DNA from: Candidatus Bathyarchaeota archaeon
GTDB lineage: Archaea > Thermoproteota > Bathyarchaeia > TCS64
Direction: 5' to 3'
DNA length: 10,701 nt
Assembly (NCBI GenBank): GCA_030613835.1
Contig: JAUWLH010000035.1
Location: forward strand, 1 to 10,701
Within the stretch, counting starts at the first letter, position 1. The number at the start of each line of letters is the position of its first letter. Of the stretch, positions 1 through 5,903 are shown piece after piece. The position numbers and the translations under genes were made by a program. The notes under the pieces are model-generated. The model saw nothing but the letters and a program-made list of their open reading frames with translations. It was not told the DNA's origin and ran no database searches.

Positions 1-1198
<1,198 letters not shown>

Positions 1199-1409
1199 GA
1201 GGATGATCGCAATCATCTTGTATGTGTTGTTTTTTAGAATATAGCGAGGAAACATTTCCTGCTCGACCCTTATCAGACCCGAAGACATCACTGTCTTTTT
1301 TCGCGTCTTCATACATTTACCCGCCACTGGAGCCCGATCAGTCATCCTGAGGCTAAACGCCTTTGTCAGACCGGAGCCGCCGACTATGAGCGGATGCGAT
1401 TGCTCGCAT
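1199..1409 (-). other. 16S rRNA 5' leader with perfect hairpins
   Basis: This stretch precedes the mature 16S end and has no convincing gene. On the transcribed (minus) strand it can form several perfectly paired hairpins: GATGAT/ATCATC with a TGCG loop (1202-1217), AGGAAA/TTTCCT around TG (1247-1260), AAGACA/TGTCTT with a GTGA loop (1282-1297) and ATGCGA/TCGCAT with a GCAA loop (1394-1409). GTGA and GCAA are GNRA tetraloops and TGCG is of the UNCG type, all only on this strand, which supports an RNA role. Archaeal 16S leaders normally pair with the 3' trailer to make a bulge-helix-bulge processing site; the trailer is outside the window, so that cannot be tested. The upper boundary depends on the inferred promoter at 1431-1438. 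Confidence 0.5.
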
Positions 1410-1430
1410 TACCCTGTACCACGCCATTTG

Positions 1431-1438
1431 AATAAAAA
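1431..1438 (-). promoter_or_regulatory. Possible TATA box of the 16S rRNA transcript
   Basis: On the minus strand this reads TTTTTATT, T/A-rich in the position expected for an archaeal TATA box. A start about 25 bases downstream would lie near 1408, at the foot of the GCAA hairpin. A second candidate, CTTAATTAAC (1462-1471), lies further upstream. Which of them is used cannot be decided from sequence alone. Confidence 0.35.
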
Positions 1439-1472
1439 CGTTCCTCTTTTTGTGATGAAAGGTTAATTAAGT

Positions 1473-1495
1473 AAAAAAAGCCGGCGCAACGCTGG
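1473..1495 (-). terminator. Hairpin followed by T7, terminator-like
   Basis: On the minus strand CCAGCG-TTG-CGCCGG (one A-C mismatch in a 6-bp stem) is followed after one C by seven T. It lies downstream of the padR-like gene and upstream of the rRNA promoter on the same strand, so it would stop read-through into the rRNA operon. Archaea mainly need only the U-tract, so the hairpin may be incidental. A shorter T-run (1564-1568) sits directly after the padR-like stop codon and could serve as its first terminator. Confidence 0.4.
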
Positions 1496-1572
1496 TAATC
1501 ATGATTTATTGTCAGATAATGAGGAGATAATATACAATGAATTTAGACGAAAATCAAGGGATGAAAAATAAT

Positions 1573-2097
1573 CTACTCGGATAATGGTTGGCCAGATTTG
1601 AGGGTATTTGGAGTTTTTCTTGATTTTAGTTTATCAAGCTCCTGTAATAGAAAAGCCTCGTATTTTTCCTCAAATTGCCGTTGTGCTTCATCAGACCTTT
1701 TTCCCACCTTGTCACGTACTGTTGTCGTCACAGAGCTGATTCGGTCCAAAGCCTCTTCTGTCAAGAATTTCCCGGCAGTAAACATCGAGAGCCCAAGCTT
1801 GTTAACTAGGTTAAACTGACTCTCAATCTGATCCTGGAATATCCCATGAGTAGACAACTCATCTAACCCATCGTCTGTGGTTGTGAACTTGCCACCGTCT
1901 AGCTCAGAAATCAAGCCATCTCGAACTAATCTTCCCAACAAGGGATAGATCAGTCCGGGAGAGGGGGCCCAGTCGCCATCGCTTCTATTGATGGATTCCT
2001 CAATGATCCCTTTTCCCGTGAGTTCCTTCTCAGATAACAGGTACAGTACATAGTATCGTGTAAATCCTCGTGGGACTTTCCCTGGAGTTAGCGTCAT
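1573..2097 (-). CDS. PadR-family transcriptional regulator
   Basis: The 174-residue protein starts with a PadR-type winged helix-turn-helix (about residues 10-75): an N-terminal helix (FTRYYVLYLLSEKELTGKGI), the recognition segment APSPGLIYPLLGRLVRDGLI typical of the family, and a short wing ending near FTTTDDG. Residues 85-165 are predicted helical and charged, fitting the C-terminal dimerisation helices of PadR proteins; there are no membrane segments or ligand domain of another family. The ATG is supported by GGTGAT placed 4 bases upstream (2102-2107). PadR proteins are mostly repressors that sense small compounds and often control their own gene. Here two similar palindromes flank the TATA box (2109-2124 and 2148-2163), so autoregulation is likely. 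Its other targets are unknown; the divergent TRAM-like gene is the nearest candidate. The family call is firm, the ligand is not known. Confidence 0.88.
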   Translation of the reverse strand: MTLTPGKVPRGFTRYYVLYLLSEKELTGKGIIEESINRSDGDWAPSPGLIYPLLGRLVRDGLISELDGGKFTTTDDGLDELSTHGIFQDQIESQFNLVNKLGLSMFTAGKFLTEEALDRISSVTTTVRDKVGKRSDEAQRQFEEKYEAFLLQELDKLKSRKTPNTLKSGQPLSE

Positions 2098-2101
2098 TCA
2101 A

Positions 2102-2107
2102 ATCACC
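2102..2107 (-). promoter_or_regulatory. Shine-Dalgarno site of padR-like gene
   Basis: The minus strand reads GGTGAT, then TTGA, then the ATG. This is fully complementary to the usual archaeal 16S tail AUCACC and serves as the reference for start choice at two other genes here. Confidence 0.6.
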
Positions 2108-2108
2108 C

Positions 2109-2124
2109 GTATCTCTGGCGATAC
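2109..2124. promoter_or_regulatory. Palindromic operator 1 of padR-like gene
   Basis: GTATCTCTGGCGATAC has perfect 5-bp arms (GTATC/GATAC) around six bases. It lies between the TATA box and the ribosome site, over the expected transcript start (about 2115). It shares TATC-N-CT-N-GCGATA with operator 2, 39 bp away centre to centre. Binding by the PadR protein is inferred from position and symmetry. Confidence 0.55.
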
Positions 2125-2137
2125 TAACTAGACAGGG

Positions 2138-2146
2138 AAATATAAG
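2138..2146 (-). promoter_or_regulatory. TATA box of padR-like gene
   Basis: The minus strand reads CTTATATTT. The expected start about 25 bases downstream falls near 2115, leaving a leader of about 18 bases that holds the GGTGAT site. The box is enclosed by the two operator palindromes. Confidence 0.5.
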
Positions 2147-2147
2147 T

Positions 2148-2163
2148 ATATCACTAGCGATAT
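2148..2163. promoter_or_regulatory. Palindromic operator 2 of padR-like gene
   Basis: ATATCACTAGCGATAT has perfect 5-bp arms (ATATC/GATAT) around six bases, and 12 of 16 positions match operator 1. It abuts the upstream side of the TATA box, where the BRE (TFB contact) of the minus-strand promoter would lie, so occupancy would block promoter assembly. Confidence 0.55.
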
Positions 2164-2281
2164 TGTAGCGGGTCGTAATTGAGTAAGATAAAAATCATTT
2201 TACGAGCAAAAACACATATACTGTTGGAAAAGATTACCATATTAAATAAATAATCCATGTATAATTTAGTAGTGATTTGAA
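2164..2281. other. AT-rich divergent intergenic region with TATA box for TRAM-like gene
   Basis: No gene is seen. ATTAAATAAA (2241-2250) is a likely TATA box for the plus-strand gene; a start near 2271 would leave a very short leader. AGTGAT (2271-2276) is a one-mismatch version of the GGTGAT site and lies 5 bases before the TTG start at 2282. Imperfect symmetry TCGTAA/TTACGA (2173-2205) has 21 bases between the arms and is weak. Confidence 0.45.
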
Positions 2282-2629
2282 TTGTATAACATTGAATCCA
2301 CTCCAGATATTAGCCTTGGAGACGAGCTTACGGTTTTAGTTTTGAAGGGAAAAGGCGACAGCATCATCAGTCGGATGAAAGATGGAAGAGTAATTTTATT
2401 CAACCGGGAAAACGTGCTATTTAATGAACTAGAGCCAGGAATGACAGTACAGGCGAAGGTGAGCTTTATTGCTCAGAATTACATAATCGTCGATCCAGTT
2501 TCACCTCCAGAACGAGGGGAAGAGGCAATAAAACTTGGGTTACAGATGGTAGCAGAAACCGAGAACTGGGAAAACGCGATAATTGCCAATGCGTTGCTCC
2601 ATATAATCGAGATACTAGAAGAATCATAA
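2282..2629 (+). CDS. Small TRAM/OB-fold-like protein, hypothetical
   Basis: The 115-residue protein begins with TTG; an in-frame TGA at 2273 leaves no earlier start and AGTGAT lies just upstream. Residues about 10-72 have the pattern of a TRAM-type beta barrel: GDELTVLVLKGKGDSIISRM, then DGRVILF, then LEPGMTVQAKVSFIAQNYIIVDP. Archaeal stand-alone TRAM proteins bind RNA and act as RNA chaperones, but the usual acidic/aromatic positions are not clearly conserved here, so I call it TRAM-like only. Residues 76-115 form a predicted amphipathic helix rich in Glu (EEAIKLGLQMVAETENWENAIIANALLHIIEIL), which could dimerise. There is no signal peptide or membrane segment. It is transcribed away from the padR-like gene, which makes control by that protein possible. 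It could equally be another small beta-barrel family. Confidence 0.6.
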   Translation: MYNIESTPDISLGDELTVLVLKGKGDSIISRMKDGRVILFNRENVLFNELEPGMTVQAKVSFIAQNYIIVDPVSPPERGEEAIKLGLQMVAETENWENAIIANALLHIIEILEES

Positions 2630-2631
2630 GC

Positions 2632-2648
2632 TTTTTCCTTTTTTTCTT
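2632..2648 (+). terminator. U-tract terminator after TRAM-like gene
   Basis: A T-rich run interrupted only by CC (2637-2638) and one C begins two bases after the stop codon, followed by another T4. No stem precedes it, as is normal for archaeal termination on U-tracts. Confidence 0.55.
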
Positions 2649-2795
2649 CCATTTTCTGGATAATAAATCAGGTGTTACTAGTTTTGAAATGGTAACAATG
2701 AACAAAAAGAGCGTAAAATAATTTAAAAAAATACGTTTCAACACAATTGCAGTTTATTATAGTTGTAGGAAGGAGAGGATAACAGGGATATTTCA
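2649..2795 (+). promoter_or_regulatory. Promoter region of amidase unit with inverted repeat
   Basis: This AT-rich spacer holds TTTATTATA (2753-2761), a likely TATA box with a start near 2783. Upstream, TGTTAC (2673-2678) and GTAACA (2692-2697) form a perfect 6-bp inverted repeat with a 13-base spacer, about 70 bases before the TATA box, where an activator site could lie. AGGAGAGGAT (2770-2779) is a purine run too far from the TTG start to be a normal ribosome site. No gene is seen in it. Confidence 0.35.
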
Positions 2796-2984
2796 TTGTC
2801 AGATGTGAAGGAGTACACTCGCGTGATGCTCAAGGCCGCAATTGACCTGTGGGGAGAGGAAAGGGCAGAAGAGATGAGGCCTCATGTTGAGAGCATCTCA
2901 AAGGCAGTTTGGATAGTTGGAGATATACAGCTCGATCCAAGGACTGAGCCTGTAACGAGGCTCATACACAGGAGAGATGAGTAG
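2796..2984 (+). CDS. AtzG/GatC-like small partner of amidase
   Basis: The 62-residue protein is mostly helical (KEYTRVMLKAAIDLWGEERAEEMRPHVESISKAVWIV), followed by a short extended tail GDIQLDPRTEPVTRLI. This helical part plus a TEP-containing tail resembles the small AtzG-like proteins that form a complex with AtzE-type amidases, and the wider GatC-like group, where the tail wraps around the amidase. Its stop codon is directly followed by the TTG of the amidase, with no gap, so coupled translation of a two-subunit enzyme is likely. The start is uncertain: TTG at 2796 is used here, but GTG at 2805 and ATG at 2826 are in frame and no good ribosome site is seen; the transcript may have a very short leader. 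The family call rests on size, pattern and context rather than a strong motif. Confidence 0.6.
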   Translation: MSDVKEYTRVMLKAAIDLWGEERAEEMRPHVESISKAVWIVGDIQLDPRTEPVTRLIHRRDE

Positions 2985-4301
2985 TTGAAGCCATACGAAT
3001 TGAGCCTTGCAGAGGCATCGTCAAAGATAAGGGACGGCGTTCTGTCTCCGTTAGACCTCGCAGAATCGTTGCTTGATAGGATTGACGAGATCGAACCATT
3101 GTTAGAGGCTTGGGTCACGGTCAACGGGGACCAGGTGAAGAGAGACGCCGAGGAGTCTATAAGAAAACTCCGGAAGGGCGTGCAGAGGAGCGGGATTCAC
3201 GGTATACCGGTAGGGGTAAAGGACATCTATTTTACGAATGGGATGAAAACAACAATGGGTTCACCAATATACAGCAATTTTGTGCCAACAGTGGACGCGG
3301 ATATACTGACGACCATGAAAGAAGCAGGAGGAATAGTTCTCGGGAAAACAGAGACCACGGAGTTCGCCCTGCATGACCCAGCTCCAACAAGGAACCCCTG
3401 GGATACCAGGCACACCCCGGGGGGCTCAAGCAGCGGGTCCGCAGCAGCCGTAGCATCAGGCATGTGTCAAGTAGCTTTTGGAAGCCAGACAGGAGGCTCG
3501 GTGATAAGACCAGCTAGCTACTGCGGAATTGTGGGGGTAAAACCGACGTATGACCTCCTCAGTAGGGGAAACGTGTTCCCCCTCAGCTGGAGCCTGGATC
3601 ATATCGGTTACATGACCAGGACGACACAGGACGCCCATATAATGCTAGAGGCATTAACGGGGATAGAGAAGGAATTGCTCCCCAGGGTAAACGCGCCCAA
3701 GGTTGGTCTGCTAGCGGGCTACTTTAAAGAAAACGCGACAGAGGAGGTATGGCAGGGTTTCGAGAAGACGGTGGCAAAAATATGGGGAGAAGGAGCGAAT
3801 GTGGAAATGGCGATATTGCCAGAGAGCTTCAATTTGGCTCCAGATGTGCACAGGGTAATCATGTCAGTCGAGACTGCCGCAGTCCATGAGGACATGTTCA
3901 AGACAAGAGGAGACGAGTATAGGAGCTATATGAGAGGATTCATCGCGTCAGGACTCTTGGTTCCAGCCACAGCCTATCTAAGGGCACAGCGCCTACGGGG
4001 CCAAATAATACTGGATATGAGAAATTTGATCGAACGGTTCGACTGCGTAATCTGTCCATCAGCGACTGATTCGGCTCCAGAGGGACTGGAGTGGACGGGA
4101 AGTCCTGCGTTCAACTCACCGTGGAGTTTGACAGGATTTCCAAGCATCACAGTTCCATCAAGCCTGACGGAGAACGGTCTGCCACTGGGACTGCAGATAA
4201 TAGGAACTCCCTACTCCGAGTGGGAACTCCTAAGGATAGCAGCTTGGTGTGAGGATAAGCTGGGGTTCGGGACCCGCCCGATAGACCCTAGAGAGTTTTG
4301 A
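2985..4301 (+). CDS. Amidase-signature family hydrolase (AtzE/GatA-like)
   Basis: The 438-residue enzyme has the full amidase signature. The Ser-cisSer-Lys triad can be assigned as Lys79 (GIPVGVKD), Ser148 (TPGGSSSGS) and Ser172 (GSQTGGSVIRPASYCG), with the 24-residue Ser-Ser distance seen in GatA and FAAH. It would hydrolyse a C-N amide bond in the cytoplasm; the substrate cannot be read from sequence. Gln168 stands where GatA has Asp (GSDTGGS); the QTGGSVIRPAS form is known in catabolic amidases. Together with an AtzG-like partner and no gatB nearby, this favours a stand-alone amidase (AtzE-like, for small amides, biuret- or allophanate-type) over the tRNA amidotransferase, although GatA cannot be excluded. 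The TTG start follows the upstream stop directly and has GGAG 10 bases before it. The last 14 bases overlap the convergent HD gene. Confidence 0.85.
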   Translation: MKPYELSLAEASSKIRDGVLSPLDLAESLLDRIDEIEPLLEAWVTVNGDQVKRDAEESIRKLRKGVQRSGIHGIPVGVKDIYFTNGMKTTMGSPIYSNFVPTVDADILTTMKEAGGIVLGKTETTEFALHDPAPTRNPWDTRHTPGGSSSGSAAAVASGMCQVAFGSQTGGSVIRPASYCGIVGVKPTYDLLSRGNVFPLSWSLDHIGYMTRTTQDAHIMLEALTGIEKELLPRVNAPKVGLLAGYFKENATEEVWQGFEKTVAKIWGEGANVEMAILPESFNLAPDVHRVIMSVETAAVHEDMFKTRGDEYRSYMRGFIASGLLVPATAYLRAQRLRGQIILDMRNLIERFDCVICPSATDSAPEGLEWTGSPAFNSPWSLTGFPSITVPSSLTENGLPLGLQIIGTPYSEWELLRIAAWCEDKLGFGTRPIDPREF

Positions 4302-5061
4302 TCTCCCTACCGTTCATGGTAGCAATTACCTCCACGAGTTCCCCTATACCGCTGCTCCTGATCTTTTTTCCAATTACCTCATCGATCTGGAATATTCCAG
4401 CGGGATTGTCCATGAAAACTTGGATCGATACAGGTTTCACGTCTCCCCTAACGATGTTAACTTTGTTGATCGCCTGGGCGGAGATCGCATTGATATCGTT
4501 TTTGCCTGAGAGGTACGGGATCCTTGAGCGACCCTCCGCCATATCGGTTCCATCAGCAACTGTGACTATACCTGCCTCAACGCTGAGACAGGGAACTGAG
4601 TTATCGGACGAGTAAATGGCATGGAGAACCTCGGATTTAATGCGGTAAGCAAGCTCAGGGTCACTATCATAAAGTTTGAGAAGAAGTCTATCGAGAAGGT
4701 TGCTGGCAAGTAACGCGCCAGTTTTCTCGTGATCTATCCTGTGGATGGCGTTTCCCACGTCATGGAGGTAGGCTCCAAGCAGGACTATAAGTCTGGCATC
4801 ATCATAATCGCACACACCGTTCATAACCGAAGACGGCTCCACGGCATCCGTCAGGAGAGAGAATATATCAAGTGCGCTACCTGCAATAATCTTGGCGTGA
4901 ACAGGCCCGTGGTCATTGTAACCAAGGCGCTTCACCGCCATGACGTTAGCCATTTTGAGGTAGCTTTGGGTCTCGGTGTCATTCTCAAGGAACCTAAAGG
5001 CTTTAGATAACAAGCGCGAATCAAGGTGTCGGTGGATAACTCGGTTAGAAACGGTGACCAT
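4288..5061 (-). CDS. HD-domain metal-dependent phosphohydrolase
   Basis: The 257-residue protein carries an HD domain (about residues 45-175). Visible metal ligands are His51 and His55 (NDHGPVHAK), the His100-Asp101 pair (LLGAYLHDVGNAIHR), His107/His111, His147 (LHAIY) and Asp170 (VTVADGTDM), the standard order H-HD-D. Such proteins remove phosphates from nucleotides or cyclic nucleotides; the substrate here is unknown. The C-terminal 80 residues (VNIVRGDVKPVSIQVFMDN, then IGKKIRSSGIGELVEVIATMNG) look like a separate alpha/beta module and recur, to my memory, in archaeal HD proteins. There are no membrane segments. ACTTAAAC on the minus strand (5083-5090) is a TATA box 26 bases from the ATG, so the transcript is probably leaderless. 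It runs in the same direction as the histidine kinase gene upstream, 23 bases apart, and converges on the amidase with a 14-base overlap. Confidence 0.85.
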   Translation of the reverse strand: MVTVSNRVIHRHLDSRLLSKAFRFLENDTETQSYLKMANVMAVKRLGYNDHGPVHAKIIAGSALDIFSLLTDAVEPSSVMNGVCDYDDARLIVLLGAYLHDVGNAIHRIDHEKTGALLASNLLDRLLLKLYDSDPELAYRIKSEVLHAIYSSDNSVPCLSVEAGIVTVADGTDMAEGRSRIPYLSGKNDINAISAQAINKVNIVRGDVKPVSIQVFMDNPAGIFQIDEVIGKKIRSSGIGELVEVIATMNGREIKTL

Positions 5062-5082
5062 ATGCCATGATATTACCGAGGC

Positions 5083-5090
5083 GTTTAAGT
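5083..5090 (-). promoter_or_regulatory. TATA box of HD-domain gene
   Basis: The minus strand reads ACTTAAAC, centred about 26 bases before the ATG at 5061, which predicts a transcript starting at or next to the start codon. It overlaps the stop codon of the kinase gene upstream. Confidence 0.45.
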
Positions 5091-5789
5091 ATCCACCGAG
5101 GGCTTCGGGAAAGAGAGGGTAAACTTCGTTCCTTCCCCCTTCTTAGTTATGAATGAGAGGGAGCCTCCATGGCTCTCGACTATCCTCTTTGCGGTGGGAA
5201 CCCCCAGCCCGTTACCCTGTTTCTTGCTAGACACAAAGGGCTCAAACAAGAATTCCTCAGCCTCAGGAGGAATACCTGTCCCTGAATCCTCTATTCTAAT
5301 TTCAACTGAATCAGGAGAATCAAATATACTGATACGCAGTTCTCCTCCATCCTCCATGGCCTCAACCGCGTTAATCACTAACTTTTGAATTGCAAGAGCT
5401 GTCTTTGCGGGATCAACATGAACATAGAGGGACTCATCATAATCCCTTACAACGGAAATATTGTTGGGTATCTCAGAGTTGGAAAGGGCGAGATCAGCTA
5501 TCTTAGCCGCCTTAGTTTCCAATGGGTTAATGACGTGCCCCGTGTAATAATCCCTGAAGCTATCGAGTATCCCTGTTGCCTGTTTAAGGGATTGGCGAAC
5601 CATATCATATAGCATCTCATTGTCTGGGCTCTTCTGGAGCAGATACACGGCGTTCTGGATGGTCTGGAGAGGGCTGCGTAGATCATGAGCTAGCTCACTG
5701 GAGATATGACTCATCTTTTTGATGACTTGTCTCTCTATCTCCTGCATTTCTTCGGAGGAGAACTCTTTTTCGTCGCCTAGTTCAGACAT
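5085..5789 (-). CDS. Soluble sensor-less histidine kinase
   Basis: The protein of 234 residues has a HisKA dimerisation and phosphoacceptor helix (His35 in SELAHDLRSPLQTIQNAVYLL) and an HATPase_c domain: N box with Asn140 (LVINAVEAM), G1 box with Asp168 (EDSGTGIP), F box (LFEPFVSS) and G2 box (GNGLGVPTAKR). All catalytic boxes are intact, so it should autophosphorylate. It has no sensor domain and no membrane segment, only about 25 charged residues before HisKA. No response regulator lies in the window, so it is an orphan. The open frame continues upstream to 6050, but that part runs into the acetyltransferase gene on the other strand. I chose the ATG at 5789 because GGTGAT lies 4 bases before it and a TATA box (5834-5842) fits a leader of about 23 bases. 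A start further upstream, adding residues such as NDLRDATDYIRL, is less likely. Confidence 0.85.
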   Translation of the reverse strand: MSELGDEKEFSSEEMQEIERQVIKKMSHISSELAHDLRSPLQTIQNAVYLLQKSPDNEMLYDMVRQSLKQATGILDSFRDYYTGHVINPLETKAAKIADLALSNSEIPNNISVVRDYDESLYVHVDPAKTALAIQKLVINAVEAMEDGGELRISIFDSPDSVEIRIEDSGTGIPPEAEEFLFEPFVSSKKQGNGLGVPTAKRIVESHGGSLSFITKKGEGTKFTLSFPKPSVDT

Positions 5790-5793
5790 TTCC

Positions 5794-5799
5794 ATCACC
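5794..5799 (-). promoter_or_regulatory. Shine-Dalgarno site that decides the kinase start
   Basis: The minus strand reads GGTGAT, then GGAA, then ATG. The hexamer and 4-base spacing are the same as at the padR-like gene, which supports 5789 as the start over the longer open frame. An ATG three codon positions earlier in effect (5793-5795) is buried inside the site. Confidence 0.6.
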
Positions 5800-5833
5800 T
5801 GGTATACGTAGCGGCTGATAATTGATGCCAGTC

Positions 5834-5842
5834 GAATATAAT
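5834..5842 (-). promoter_or_regulatory. TATA box of histidine kinase gene
   Basis: The minus strand reads ATTATATTC; a start near 5812 leaves a leader of about 23 bases with the GGTGAT site. It is back-to-back with the acetyltransferase promoter. Confidence 0.45.
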
Positions 5843-5867
5843 CAGTTGCATCTCGCAGATCATTAGT

Positions 5868-5875
5868 AATAAAAG
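5868..5875 (+). promoter_or_regulatory. TATA box of acetyltransferase gene
   Basis: AATAAAAG lies 33 bases before the ATG at 5904; the predicted start near 5897 gives a leader of only a few bases. The two divergent promoters share the 114-base gap between 5789 and 5904. Confidence 0.4.
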
Positions 5876-5903
5876 GGAATGTACGTTTTTGAAACGGGGA
5901 ACC

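Noticed and set aside
1310..1440. Possible tRNA, SRP RNA or RNase P RNA in the GC-rich part of the leader
   Set aside because: No cloverleaf, T-loop (GTTCRANNC), SRP helix-8 motif or RNase P P4 core could be found on either strand.
2173..2205. Inverted repeat TCGTAA/TTACGA
   Set aside because: Arms of 6 bp with a 21-base spacer in AT-rich DNA; no match to the padR operators.
4298..4615. 105-codon plus-strand frame
   Set aside because: Antisense shadow of the HD-domain gene; hydrophobic content follows from the opposite frame.
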